DNA of 64,000 nucleotides, from assembly GCF_003206045.1 (NCBI RefSeq), contig NZ_PZJM01000004.1, positions 622,785-686,784 on the forward strand, in the 5' to 3' direction. Below are positions 17,926 through 27,287 of the stretch, piece by piece. Position 1 is the first letter of the stretch. The number at the start of each line of letters is the position of its first letter. Source of the DNA: Salinicola lusitanus (lineage in GTDB: Bacteria > Pseudomonadota > Gammaproteobacteria > Pseudomonadales > Halomonadaceae). The notes beneath the pieces were generated by a model. That model did no database searches. It had not been told where the DNA came from and saw only the letters and a list, made by a program, of their open reading frames with translations. Both the position numbers and the translations under genes were made by a program.

Positions 17926-20900
17926 ATGAAAAGAATGCTCATCAATGCGACACAGCCGGAAGAGCTGCGCGTCGCACTCGTGGATGGACAACGCCTTTAC
18001 GACCTGGACATCGAATCCGGTGCCCGGGAACAGAAGAAAGCCAACATCTACCGGGGCAAGATCACCCGCCTCGAACCCAGCCTCGAAGCGGCCTTCGTCG
18101 ACTTCGGCGCCGATCGCCACGGCTTTCTGCCGCTCAAGGAAATTTCCCGCGAGTACTTCTCCAAGGACCCCTCGGGCCGACCCAACATCAAGGAAGTGCT
18201 GAAAGAGGGTCAGGAAGTCATCGTCCAGGTCGACAAGGAAGAGCGCGGCAACAAGGGCGCGGCACTGACGACCTTCATCAGCCTGGCGGGACGCTTTCTG
18301 GTCCTGATGCCCAACAACCCTCGCGCCGGCGGCATCTCGCGGCGGATCGAGGGCGAGGAGCGCAGCCAGCTCAAGGATGCCATGGGTCAATTGACCCTGC
18401 CGGACAAGATGGGCGTGATCGTGCGCACGGCGGGTATCGGCCGCTCCCCCGAGGAGCTGCAGTGGGATCTCGACTACCTGGTTCAGGTGTGGGATGCGAT
18501 CACCACCGAAGCGGTCAAGCGCCCTGCCCCGTTCCTGATCTACCGCGAGTCGAACGTGATCATCCGCGCCATGCGCGACTACCTGCGCCAGGACATCGGC
18601 GAGGTGCTGATCGACAGCGCGGACGTGCACGAGGAGGCGCTGAGCTTCATCCGTCAGGTGATGCCGTCCTACCAGCAGAAGATCAAGCTCTACACCGACG
18701 ACGTGCCGCTGTTCTCGCGCTTCCAGATCGAGTCCCAGATCGAGACCGCCTATCAGCGTGAGGTCAAGCTGCCCTCGGGTGGTTCGGTCGTCATCGACCA
18801 TACTGAGGCGCTGGTCTCGATCGATATCAACTCGGCACGCGCCACCCGTGGCGCCGATATCGAGGAGACCGCGCTCCAGACCAATCTGGAAGCCTCCGAC
18901 GAGATCGCCCGCCAGTTGCGGCTTCGCGATATCGGCGGTCTCGTGGTCATCGACTTCATCGACATGTCGCCGGCACGTAACCAGCGCGAGGTCGAGAATC
19001 GGATTCGCGACGCCCTCAAGCTCGACCGCGCCCGCGTCCAGATCGGCCGTATCTCGCGCTTCGGACTGATGGAGATGTCGCGCCAGCGGCTTCGCCCTTC
19101 GCTGGGCGAGACCAGCGGCGTCGTCTGCCCCCGCTGCGATGGCCAGGGCACCATTCGCGACGTCCGCTCCATGGCACTGTCGATCCTTCGCCTGATCGAA
19201 GAAGAGGCGATGAAAGAGCGCAGCGCCCAGATTCGCGCCATTCTGCCGGTGCCGGTGGCGACCTACCTGCTCAACGAGAAGCGTAACGTTCTCTCCGACG
19301 TCGAGCGTCGCCAGAGCGTCAAGGTTCTGCTGCTGCCGAATCCGGAGATGGACACGCCCCACTACGACGTCCAGCGCCTGCGTGACGACCATGTCTCCGA
19401 AGATGGCGACGAGACCAAGTCCAGCTTCGAGCTCTCCGTCGACAGCGACCTGCTCAAGGAGCCGGAAACGACGCTCTCCAAGCCGATCCAGCGCACCCAG
19501 GCCGCCGTGCAGACGGTCCAGCACACGGCCCCGGCTCCGGATTCGCTGCATCAGGAACCCGAGAAGAAGGTCGCCCCCCAACCCGCCGCCGAGAGCACGG
19601 CCACGCCAACAGCGACGCCGACTCCGCAGGCCCAGGCGGCCAACGGCGGCCTGATGCAGCTCTTCAGGGGCCTGTTCGGCCGCCGCCGTGCCGACGAGGA
19701 AGCAGCGGGCTCCAGCGATGCCTCCGGCCAGCGTGATCAGGGCAGCCAGGGTGGCAACCGCTCGGCGGGCGCTTCCCGCAGCAGCAATGCAGACAACGGC
19801 TCGGCCAACTCCCGCCCTTCCCGGCCGACGGGCCAGAAGAGCGACCAGCGCAGCGATCGCGATAACAGCGGAAAGCGCAGCGACAGCGCCTCCCGCAGCA
19901 ATGACGGCAACGCGCGAGGCGACAACAACGCCCGTGGTGGCGATGGCAATCGCCAGGGCAACAATCGTCGCCGTCGCGGCCAGGATGATCGTCAGGGCGG
20001 CAGCGACAGCCGTAATGACAATCGCCAGAGCCAGGGTCGTCAGCCGCGTCAGGACAACCGGCAGGACGGTCGCGGCAAGACGGACAAGATCGGCAACGAG
20101 GCCAAGGCCGACACCGCGAAGGCCGATACCACCAGCCCTTCCGGCAACGTCAAAACCCCGCGCACCGACAACCGCGACGCCTCGCCCGCGCCCACCGCTC
20201 CCAAGGAGACTGGCGAGAGCAAGCCGAAGCGGACACGCAACAATCCGCGCAACCGCTCGCGCAAGCACGCCCTGAACCCGGCAGCCGCCGAGGAGCAGCA
20301 GAAGCTGCAGGCGGCAGCGGCGGCCGATACCGGTGACGACGCCAAGCCAGCCGAGTCGGTCGAGGCCGAATCGCTCCAGGATCAGACGGCCTCTTCCGAG
20401 CGCCACGCCCCGGTAGCCGAGGCCAAGAGCGAGGAAAGCGAACGCTCGCGCGCCGAACAGGCCGAACCGACCGCGACTACGAGCGAGCCGAAAGAGCCCC
20501 GATCCAGGACCAAGACCGCCGAGGCAGCCGCGTCTGGAAAGGCGGCTAACCCGCGGAAGTCGGAGCGGACCAAGCCGACATCCTCCGAGTCGGTCTCGAC
20601 GGACAGCGCCCCTGAGACATCCGTCCCGGACGAGGATCAGGTAGTCAAGGCGCAATCCGAGGCAGCGACCGAAGCGGACCAGAAGGCCACGCCGACGGAG
20701 ACCGTTTCGGAAACCAGCCAGCGGGCGGACGATAACGACGTCGCTGCCGACGCCACGGCCGAGTCTTCCGAGCGGTCTGTCGAAGTGCCGGCGACCCCGG
20801 CGTCTGCCGAGGCCAGTACGACCGACACCGCCACACCGTCGGCGACCTCTTCGGCAAGCGATGATGCCGCCAGCCAATCGGCGCCTGGCGAAGAGACGTC

Positions 20901-21339
20901 ACAAGCGGAGCGTGTCGAGACCTCACCGGCTCACGAGGCGATCGCCCAGTCGACGGCATCGACCGAGGAGAGCCCGGCGTCGGCAGCTCCCGCCGGACCG
21001 ATCGCGGATGAGAAGGCAGATCAGCCTGTCCAGGACGTGACCAAGGCCGACGACGTCGCGCCCGAGGAAAACGCACCGCGTGACACCACACCGGTAGCGC
21101 CGGTATCCGAAGCGTCGGCAACGCCCGCCTCAACGGAGGAGGACACCGGGACAGCGGCTCCGACCCAGGATCAGGCGCGTCAAGCCGAGGCCAGTGCAAC
21201 CCCGGCCAATGAGCGTCCGCTCAAGGCCGCGGAAAGCCAGTCTGGTGACGAGAGCGAACCCCGACGACCACGTCGCCGGCGGGCGCATAACGATCCGCGT
21301 GAAAAGCGGCGTCGCGAGACCGGCCAGGGCGACAACTGA
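17926..21339 (+). CDS. rne: Ribonuclease E
   Basis: A 1137-residue endoribonuclease, the scaffold of the RNA degradosome. The N-terminal half has the S1 domain (about 35-120), catalytic aspartates Asp300 ([12 protein letters not shown]) and Asp343 (VIDFIDM), and the zinc-link CPRC at 401-404. From about residue 500 the protein is low-complexity and disordered. Recognisable short segments are an amphipathic membrane-binding helix [12 protein letters not shown] near 574-585, an Arg/Gly/Asn/Asp-rich RNA-binding stretch (about 600-720) and a basic C-terminus with NDPRE at 1122-1126. The middle is rich in Ala, Glu, Ser and Thr, as often seen in halophile proteins. It has its own promoter and a strong terminator, so it is monocistronic. 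Confidence 0.97.
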   Translation: MKRMLINATQPEELRVALVDGQRLYDLDIESGAREQKKANIYRGKITRLEPSLEAAFVDFGADRHGFLPLKEISREYFSKDPSGRPNIKEVLKEGQEVIVQVDKEERGNKGAALTTFISLAGRFLVLMPNNPRAGGISRRIEGEERSQLKDAMGQLTLPDKMGVIVRTAGIGRSPEELQWDLDYLVQVWDAITTEAVKRPAPFLIYRESNVIIRAMRDYLRQDIGEVLIDSADVHEEALSFIRQVMPSYQQKIKLYTDDVPLFSRFQIESQIETAYQREVKLPSGGSVVIDHTEALVSIDINSARATRGADIEETALQTNLEASDEIARQLRLRDIGGLVVIDFIDMSPARNQREVENRIRDALKLDRARVQIGRISRFGLMEMSRQRLRPSLGETSGVVCPRCDGQGTIRDVRSMALSILRLIEEEAMKERSAQIRAILPVPVATYLLNEKRNVLSDVERRQSVKVLLLPNPEMDTPHYDVQRLRDDHVSEDGDETKSSFELSVDSDLLKEPETTLSKPIQRTQAAVQTVQHTAPAPDSLHQEPEKKVAPQPAAESTATPTATPTPQAQAANGGLMQLFRGLFGRRRADEEAAGSSDASGQRDQGSQGGNRSAGASRSSNADNGSANSRPSRPTGQKSDQRSDRDNSGKRSDSASRSNDGNARGDNNARGGDGNRQGNNRRRRGQDDRQGGSDSRNDNRQSQGRQPRQDNRQDGRGKTDKIGNEAKADTAKADTTSPSGNVKTPRTDNRDASPAPTAPKETGESKPKRTRNNPRNRSRKHALNPAAAEEQQKLQAAAAADTGDDAKPAESVEAESLQDQTASSERHAPVAEAKSEESERSRAEQAEPTATTSEPKEPRSRTKTAEAAASGKAANPRKSERTKPTSSESVSTDSAPETSVPDEDQVVKAQSEAATEADQKATPTETVSETSQRADDNDVAADATAESSERSVEVPATPASAEASTTDTATPSATSSASDDAASQSAPGEETSQAERVETSPAHEAIAQSTASTEESPASAAPAGPIADEKADQPVQDVTKADDVAPEENAPRDTTPVAPVSEASATPASTEEDTGTAAPTQDQARQAEASATPANERPLKAAESQSGDESEPRRPRRRRAHNDPREKRRRETGQGDN

Positions 21340-21355
21340 GTCGCCCCCAGCCACG

Positions 21356-21388
21356 AAAAAGCCCAGACAGCGATGTCTGGGCTTTTTT
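21356..21388 (+). terminator. Intrinsic terminator of rne
   Basis: The stem GCCCAGACA/TGTCTGGGC with loop GCGA is preceded by AAAAA and followed by TTTTTT. It lies 17 bases after the rne stop and is symmetrical enough to work in both directions. Confidence 0.92.
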
Positions 21389-21658
21389 GATGCCCGGGGT
21401 CCGCGCCCCGATCCATTCCAATACCCAAGCCGGCCTAGAGTCTGTCCGACAGTCGGCGAGCGAAGGCCAGACCGGAGCGCGGAGCCAAGGCAAAATCGGC
21501 CAAGACGGACCGGGCTGGCGCACCGGTTTACGGGGTGGAAATGCGTATCTTGACGGGGCGCCGAGCTCGGGCTGGCGTTCCAGCCGATTTTTAACACCGT
21601 ACTGTCGAGCGCAAGCAGTTTTCGAGGGAGCCCAGCACTCGGTGGCGCGCCTGCCCGC
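21389..21658. other. Structured intergenic element between rne and murB
   Basis: About 270 bases without a gene, between the rne terminator and the murB stop. It contains several inverted repeats, including GCCAGACCGG facing CCGGGCTGGC (about 21450-21515) and the hairpin GGCTGG-CGTT-CCAGCC followed by GATTTTT at 21570-21592. No transposase or coding signal is seen. It could be a dispersed intergenic repeat, an RNA or a decayed mobile fragment; I cannot tell which. Confidence 0.4.
21570..21592 (+). terminator. Hairpin with T-run between rne and murB
   Basis: A 6-bp GGCTGG/CCAGCC stem with a CGTT loop, followed by GATTTTT. It has terminator form on the plus strand, yet rne already has its own terminator 180 bases upstream, so what it would terminate is unclear. 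Confidence 0.45.
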
Positions 21659-22693
21659 TCAGAGGGCCGCGGTCTGGATGCCGCGAGGCTCGCGTTCGAG
21701 CACCACCCCGAACGCCGCCCGCACGGCGCCGACGATTCTCTCGGAGAACGAGAGCAGCTCTTCCAGCGAGCCTCCACCGAAATGGACCAGCACCAGGGCC
21801 TGGCGATCGTGGATGCCGAACGCCCCTTCGCGAAAGCCCCGCAGCCCGCACTGGTCGATCAGCCAGCCGGCAGCCAGCTTGACCCGGCCATCCGGCTGCG
21901 GGTAATGCGGCATCGAAGGCGCCGCCGACAGCAACCGATCGGCCAGAGACCGCGAGACCAGTGGATTCTTGAAGAAACTGCCGGCGTTGGGCGTGACGAG
22001 CGGGTCGGGCAGTTTCTCCCGACGAATGGCGCAGATCGCCTCGAAGATCGCCTGCGCGCTCGATGGGTCGGCAACGCGATCACCGAGGGCGCCGTACCCC
22101 AGCTTGGGCGACGGCCGTGTGGAGAGCGTCAGCCCCAACCGGGTGATCACGACCTGGTTAGCCAGTTCGCGCTTGAACACGCTGTCACGATAGCCCAGCT
22201 CACACGCCTCCCGGCGCAATCGGCGACGCTGACCGTCTCTTCGATCGACCAGTTCGACCCAATCGAGCACGTCGCCAATCTCGACACCATAGGCACCAAT
22301 ATTCTGTATCGGTGCCGCGCCGGCCAGTCCCGGTATCAAGGCGAGGTTCTCGATCCCCCACAGTTCGCGCGCCACGCAGCGTTGGACCAGCGCATGCCAA
22401 TTGACGCCAGCGCCTACCTCGACATGCACGGCGCCGCCTTCACCCGCCATGAACGACACGTCATCGAGTTCCGCGCGCAACGTGAGCCCCCCCACCACCG
22501 GCGGCAGCAACACATTGCTCCCTCCACCGAGCACCGTGAGGTCCCAGTCGTGGCGATTGGCCAGTTCCACGCCTCGCACGACGTCGCACTCGCGACGGGC
22601 GAGCCAGAAACGCTCGGCCCGGCTCGGTAGCGCCAGGGTGTTGGCGTGACCTAGATCGTGATCGACCTGCAGCTCGGGGATCGAATCCGGCAT
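21659..22693 (-). CDS. murB: UDP-N-acetylenolpyruvoylglucosamine reductase
   Basis: A 344-residue FAD enzyme of the E. coli (type I) class. The FAD motifs GGGSNVLL and IPGLAGAAPIQNIGAYG are present, as are YRDSVFK (type I loop) and NAGSFFKNP with the catalytic Ser. It reduces UDP-GlcNAc-enolpyruvate to UDP-MurNAc. Its start overlaps the stop of the upstream phosphatase gene (TGATG), so the two are translationally coupled. The murB-phosphatase-kdsB-ycaR order matches Pseudomonas. Confidence 0.95.
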   Translation of the reverse strand: MPDSIPELQVDHDLGHANTLALPSRAERFWLARRECDVVRGVELANRHDWDLTVLGGGSNVLLPPVVGGLTLRAELDDVSFMAGEGGAVHVEVGAGVNWHALVQRCVARELWGIENLALIPGLAGAAPIQNIGAYGVEIGDVLDWVELVDRRDGQRRRLRREACELGYRDSVFKRELANQVVITRLGLTLSTRPSPKLGYGALGDRVADPSSAQAIFEAICAIRREKLPDPLVTPNAGSFFKNPLVSRSLADRLLSAAPSMPHYPQPDGRVKLAAGWLIDQCGLRGFREGAFGIHDRQALVLVHFGGGSLEELLSFSERIVGAVRAAFGVVLEREPRGIQTAAL

Positions 22694-23187
22694 CAGGCGC
22701 CGCCCACGCGCTGGCGAAGCGACGCCGTCAGCCCCTCGACGGCAAGCTCGAGTTGATCCAGCACCCGGAGGAACCCCGCCTCGCCGCCGAAATACGGGTC
22801 CGGCACATCCGTGTCCGGCTGGTTGGCGTATTGGAGCAGGCGGGAGACTCGTGCGCGACTACCTTCCGGTCGCCGCGCCAGCACCTGATCGAGATTGTCG
22901 GTATCCATCACCAGAATCTCGTCGAACTGCGCGAAGTCCTGCTGCGCCAACTGGCGCCCACGCAAGCCACTCAGGTCGACGCCGCGCTCCGACGCCGCCT
23001 GGACGGCGCGAGGATCCGGGGCCTGGCCGACATGCCAGGCCCCGGTGCCGCAGGAGTCGATCTCGACGCTAGCGTCGAGGCCCTCGTCCTGAAGCCGCTT
23101 TCTGAGCATGCCCTCCGCCGTCGGCGAGCGACAGATGTTGCCCATGCAGACGAACAGGACTCGCCATACGGGACGCGACTCGCTCAT
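22693..23187 (-). CDS. Low-molecular-weight protein-tyrosine-phosphatase
   Basis: A 164-residue LMW-PTP. The P-loop CMGNICRSP has nucleophile Cys14 and Arg20, and the general-acid Asp is in VPDPYFGG near residue 127. It removes phosphate from phosphotyrosine proteins. There is no Wzc-type tyrosine kinase nearby; its place between kdsB and murB matches the PtpA-type gene of Pseudomonas. It overlaps kdsB by an ATGA. Confidence 0.92.
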   Translation of the reverse strand: MSESRPVWRVLFVCMGNICRSPTAEGMLRKRLQDEGLDASVEIDSCGTGAWHVGQAPDPRAVQAASERGVDLSGLRGRQLAQQDFAQFDEILVMDTDNLDQVLARRPEGSRARVSRLLQYANQPDTDVPDPYFGGEAGFLRVLDQLELAVEGLTASLRQRVGGA

Positions 23188-23957
23188 GCCCTCTCCCGCT
23201 GAGAAAAATGCTGACGCACCCGCTCCAGGTCCTCCAGAGTGTCGACGCCGCCGGGAAGGGACGAAGAGACCGTCGCCACCTGAATGAGATGACCGTGCTG
23301 CAGCGCCCGCAACTGTTCGAGCTGCTCGAGCTGCTCCAACGGTGCCGGCTGCCAGTTGACGTAATCGCCCAGAAATCCGGCACGATAGGCGTAGAGGCCG
23401 ACGTGACGCAGCCAGGAATCCGTCTCGAGCCGTGTCGGCGGCTGGGTCTTCCAGGCATTGCGATCCCAGGGGATCGGCGCCCTGGAGAAATAGAGCGCCC
23501 GCCCGCTCAAGTCGGTCACGACCTTGACCACGTTGGGATTGAACAGCGTATCGACATCGTGAATCGGCTCGGCCAGCGTCGATACCGACGCCCGCGCGTC
23601 GGACGCGAGACGCGTCGCGACGAGATCGATCGCCGAGGCCGGCAGCAGCGGCTCATCGCCCTGGACGTTGACCACGATGGTCTCGTCCGGCAACGCCAGC
23701 TTGGCGCTGACCTCGGCCAGACGGTCGGTGCCGGAGTGGTGATCGTCTCGCGTCATGACGACCTCGGCACCGAACCCCCGGGCCGCCTGTTCGATACGCG
23801 CATCATCGGTGGCAATCACGATCCGCGACGCGCTGCTCTCCCTGGCCCGCAACCAGACGTGCTGGACCATGGGCAGCCCGTCGATCTCCATCAGGGGCTT
23901 GCCCGGGAGGCGGCTGGAGCCGAAGCGGGCCGGGATCACGACAACAAAATCGCTCAT
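23184..23957 (-). CDS. kdsB: 3-deoxy-manno-octulosonate cytidylyltransferase
   Basis: A 257-residue CMP-KDO synthetase. It begins [18 protein letters not shown], the nucleotide-binding signature, and has [11 protein letters not shown]. It activates KDO with CTP for LPS inner-core synthesis. It overlaps ycaR by 4 bases and the phosphatase by 4 bases, so it is part of the lpxK-ycaR-kdsB unit. Confidence 0.95.
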   Translation of the reverse strand: MSDFVVVIPARFGSSRLPGKPLMEIDGLPMVQHVWLRARESSASRIVIATDDARIEQAARGFGAEVVMTRDDHHSGTDRLAEVSAKLALPDETIVVNVQGDEPLLPASAIDLVATRLASDARASVSTLAEPIHDVDTLFNPNVVKVVTDLSGRALYFSRAPIPWDRNAWKTQPPTRLETDSWLRHVGLYAYRAGFLGDYVNWQPAPLEQLEQLEQLRALQHGHLIQVATVSSSLPGGVDTLEDLERVRQHFSQRERA

Positions 23958-24154
23958 GACGTCGGGGCCGCCTTGCCGAGCTTTTCCTCGGTCGACATGA
24001 CACGCGCCTCGCTCTCCAGCATCACCGGGATCCCGTCTCGGACCGGATAGGCCAGCCCGCTGACCGAGCTCTTGAGCTCCTGACGTTCGCGATCGAAGGT
24101 CAGCTCGCTATGGCTGACCGGACAGATCAACATCGTCATCAATTCCTTATCCAT
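23954..24154 (-). CDS. ycaR: Trm112-family small protein (YcaR)
   Basis: A 66-residue Trm112-like protein ([18 protein letters not shown]), one short beta domain without a full set of zinc cysteines. Function in bacteria is unclear; it is almost always next to kdsB and lpxK. ATG 24154 has AAGGA six bases upstream. It lies 208 bases after lpxK and overlaps kdsB. Confidence 0.9.
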   Translation of the reverse strand: MDKELMTMLICPVSHSELTFDRERQELKSSVSGLAYPVRDGIPVMLESEARVMSTEEKLGKAAPTS

Positions 24155-24362
24155 GATCATTCCTTATCGGAGATTCCGAGTACGTCGGCGTGTTCGCCAA
24201 ACCAGCGCCGAGACATGTCACCATGATCGCGCCATCGCCGCTGATACGCCAGCGAGGCGCGAATCGAATCTGGGCCTCGCAAGACAACGGCCTGCGCTCG
24301 GCAAGACGGCGTTGACAACCGCCTGCCGCGCCGGTCCGATCCGTGCTTCGCCAATGTTCGCC

Positions 24363-25427
24363 TTAGCGACGCACCCCGGCCGGGCCTTCGCTCACCGACA
24401 TTGGGTGCAACCCCTGGTCACGCTTCCAACCCTCGACCCGCTCGGCCCACCAGGCGACGAAAGCCGGTTCCGGTCTCGCCTCCACATCCAGCGCCCAGCA
24501 GCGGTCATCGACGAAATCCGTGCACTTCACGGCATCCTTGGCCGTCATGATCACCACCGCGGCCTCCCTGGGCAGGTCCGCCGCCGAGAATCGATGATGG
24601 TCGCCGAAAGCGTGCTTCTCATGGGCGATCCCCAGGGCTTCCAGCGTGTCGAAAAATCGCTGCGGATGGCCGATACCGGCCAGTGCCGCCACCGATTCGC
24701 CCGGACCGAATGGCGGATGCTCGACGGGATGGCGCTCGCCGCTCGCCAGATGTCGCCATGCCACGGGAGAGAGCGTCAGCGAAAAACGGGGCGCTGCGCC
24801 CTCTTCATCGTCGGCTAGCGGAACCTCCCCGCCGTTGCCGATCAGCGCATCGACGTCGCGCAAGCGCTCGAGAGGCTCCCGGAGCGGCCCTCGCGGCAGG
24901 CAGCGCCGGTTGCCAAGGCCGCGCCGGGCATCCATGACCAACAGTTCAAGCGTGCGCCCCAGGGCGTAATGCTGGAGACCGTCGTCGGCGACCACGATGT
25001 CGCACTGGGCATGCTCGATGAGCCAGCGCGCCGCTCGGGGACGATCGGGGTCGACGACCAGCGGGACCCCGGTCTGTCGAGCGAGCATCAGCGGCTCGTC
25101 GCCGCTCTGCGCCACCGGCGTCTCTGCGGTCACCGCCAGCGGGTAGCGTTCGGCCTTGCCGCCGTACCCCCTGGAGACGATCCCCGGCCGCCAGCCGTTG
25201 TCGCCCAGCCAGCGCACCAGCCAGGCGACCAGCGGCGACTTGCCGGTCCCACCCACCGAGAGATTGCCCACCACGACCACCGGCACCGGCGGCTGCCATA
25301 CCGTCCGACGCCCCGTCCGATAGGCCTCTCGCCGGCGCGCGACGATGGCGCGATAGAGCCACTCCAGCGGCGCCAGCAGGACGAGCCAGGCCGAACCGCG
25401 ATACCAGGCGCGCTCGAGCGGGGTCAC
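24363..25427 (-). CDS. lpxK: Tetraacyldisaccharide 4'-kinase
   Basis: A 354-residue membrane-associated kinase. It has an N-terminal hydrophobic segment (about 10-27) and the P-loop GGTGKSPL near residue 59. It adds the 4'-phosphate of lipid A. Its start overlaps msbA by 4 bases; msbA-lpxK is a conserved pair linking lipid A completion and export. Confidence 0.95.
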   Translation of the reverse strand: MTPLERAWYRGSAWLVLLAPLEWLYRAIVARRREAYRTGRRTVWQPPVPVVVVGNLSVGGTGKSPLVAWLVRWLGDNGWRPGIVSRGYGGKAERYPLAVTAETPVAQSGDEPLMLARQTGVPLVVDPDRPRAARWLIEHAQCDIVVADDGLQHYALGRTLELLVMDARRGLGNRRCLPRGPLREPLERLRDVDALIGNGGEVPLADDEEGAAPRFSLTLSPVAWRHLASGERHPVEHPPFGPGESVAALAGIGHPQRFFDTLEALGIAHEKHAFGDHHRFSAADLPREAAVVIMTAKDAVKCTDFVDDRCWALDVEARPEPAFVAWWAERVEGWKRDQGLHPMSVSEGPAGVRR

Positions 25428-27163
25428 GCCTCCTCCTGAAACTGGAGCTGATATAGGGAGGCGTAGGCACCGCCCTTCTCCAGCAGTTCGGCGTGAGTCC
25501 CGCTCTCGATCAGGCAGCCCTGATCCATGACGGCGATTCGATCGGCGCGCTCGATGGTCGACAGCCGGTGGGCGATGACGAATGTCGTTCGACCCTGGCA
25601 GACCACCTCCAGCGCACGCTGGATATAGCGTTCGGACTCGGTATCCAGCGCTGACGTCGCCTCGTCGAGTATCAACACCGGGGCGTCCTTGAAGATGGCC
25701 CGGGCGATTGCCAGGCGCTGGCGCTGGCCACCGGAAAGCATGACGCCATTGTCCCCGACCAGGGTGTCGTAGCCTTTCGGCAACTGTTCGATGAACTCGT
25801 GGGCGTAGGCCGCCTTGGCCGCCGCCTCGATCTGCTCGCGACCGGCATCGGGCACGCCGTAGGCGATGTTGTCGGCGATCGTGGTGTTGAACAGCGTCAC
25901 CTGCTGGGAGACCAGGGCGATCTGCTGGCGCAGCGGCGATAGCCGATACTCCTGGATATCGACGTCGTCGATCAGGATGCGACCGTCGGTGGGCCGATAG
26001 AATCTCGGCAGCAGCGACATCAGCGTCGACTTGCCGCTCCCGGAGCGTCCGACGATGGCGACCATCTGGCCAGCGGGCACGTCGAGATCGATGCCCTTGA
26101 GCACCTCCGGCTGGTCTTCGTCATAGGCGAATCGCACCCCTTCGAAGCGGACGTCGCCCTTCAGTCGCTGCGGCATCCGGCTGCCCTCGTCGTGCTCCGT
26201 CGGGCGGCTCAACAGGCCGAACAGCTCCTGGGACGCCGACAGGCCCTTCTGGATGATGCTGTTGACGTCGGTCAGCGAGCGGATCGGCTTGGCCATCAGC
26301 GAGGCTGCCGTGATGAAGGCGACGAATTCGCCCGGCGTCATGGCGTTCATCAACTCCGGCGCCATCGCCAGCCACACCAGCCCCGCCAGTGCCAGCGCCA
26401 CCAGCAGCTGGATGACCGGCGTACTGGTCGCCTTGGTCATCGCCTCCTTGATGCTCTGCTCGCGGTTGTAGTTGCTGGCGGCCTCGAAGCGGCGCTTTTC
26501 ATACTCCTCCGCGCCGTGGGTGCGCACGACCCGATAACCGGTCAGCGCCTCGGAGGCGACGTGGGTCACGTCCCCCATCGAGTTCTGGATACGCCGGGAG
26601 ATCTTGCGGAATCGCTTGCTGGTGTAGCGCACCACCAGTCCGATCAACGGCGTCACGCACATGAAGATCAGCGTCAGCATCCAGTTGGTCCAGAACAGAT
26701 AGCCGATCAGGCCGATCACGAACAGGCCCTCCCGCAGAATGATCGTGATCGCATTGGTGGCAGCGCCCGTCACCTGCTCGACGTGATAGGTGACCCTGGA
26801 GATGAGATGGCCACTGGAGTGCATGTCGAAGAAGCGGCCCGGCAGGTGCAGCATGTGGTTGAAGACGTTGCAGCGCAGCCGATGCACCACGTTGCGCGCC
26901 ACGTTGCTCATGAAGTAGGTGCCGAGAAAGGTTCCGACCCCCCGGGCGGCAAACATGCCGATCACGAATAGCGGCAGGAAGTAGCGAAACGCGGCGTCGG
27001 GATGCTGTATCCCGTCGATCAGCCGTTTCATCATTTCCGCCAGAGCCGTGCTCGAGGCGGCGTAGATGGCATAGCCGACCACCGCCAGGGCGAACGAACG
27101 CCACTCTACGCGGACGTATTCTAGAAGGCGTCGATAGAGTGCCAAACTGGAAGCTTGCGACAC
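25424..27163 (-). CDS. msbA: Lipid A export ATP-binding/permease protein
   Basis: A 579-residue ABC half-transporter. Six transmembrane helices occupy about 25-310. The nucleotide-binding domain has Walker A GRSGSGKST, signature LSGGQRQR and Walker B LILDEATSALD. It flips lipid A-core across the inner membrane. I chose the GTG at 27163, which has GGAG five bases before it and gives the usual family length; an ATG at 27229 would add 22 residues of non-matching sequence. It lies downstream of comEC, as in E. coli (ycaI-msbA-lpxK). Confidence 0.94.
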   Translation of the reverse strand: MSQASSLALYRRLLEYVRVEWRSFALAVVGYAIYAASSTALAEMMKRLIDGIQHPDAAFRYFLPLFVIGMFAARGVGTFLGTYFMSNVARNVVHRLRCNVFNHMLHLPGRFFDMHSSGHLISRVTYHVEQVTGAATNAITIILREGLFVIGLIGYLFWTNWMLTLIFMCVTPLIGLVVRYTSKRFRKISRRIQNSMGDVTHVASEALTGYRVVRTHGAEEYEKRRFEAASNYNREQSIKEAMTKATSTPVIQLLVALALAGLVWLAMAPELMNAMTPGEFVAFITAASLMAKPIRSLTDVNSIIQKGLSASQELFGLLSRPTEHDEGSRMPQRLKGDVRFEGVRFAYDEDQPEVLKGIDLDVPAGQMVAIVGRSGSGKSTLMSLLPRFYRPTDGRILIDDVDIQEYRLSPLRQQIALVSQQVTLFNTTIADNIAYGVPDAGREQIEAAAKAAYAHEFIEQLPKGYDTLVGDNGVMLSGGQRQRLAIARAIFKDAPVLILDEATSALDTESERYIQRALEVVCQGRTTFVIAHRLSTIERADRIAVMDQGCLIESGTHAELLEKGGAYASLYQLQFQEEA

Positions 27164-27287
27164 GGTAACTCCGTTCGACTGGAAAAAGGTCTGGCCTGCG
27201 GCGCTGCGCGCACCGTTCAGCCAGGACACCGGGGGGGACGAACGTCGACGAAGCCCCGCTCCGCCGTTGTGCGCCCCCGGGCGCCCA

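Noticed and set aside
17830-20877. Very long open frame antisense to rne (about 1000 codons)
   Set aside because: Gly/Leu/Arg-rich translation typical of the reverse complement of a GC-rich gene; no motif, and rne is certain.
19680-21300. Low-complexity repeats in the 3' half of rne as a mobile or repeat element
   Set aside because: Reading frame is continuous and the pattern is the normal disordered C-terminus of RNase E.
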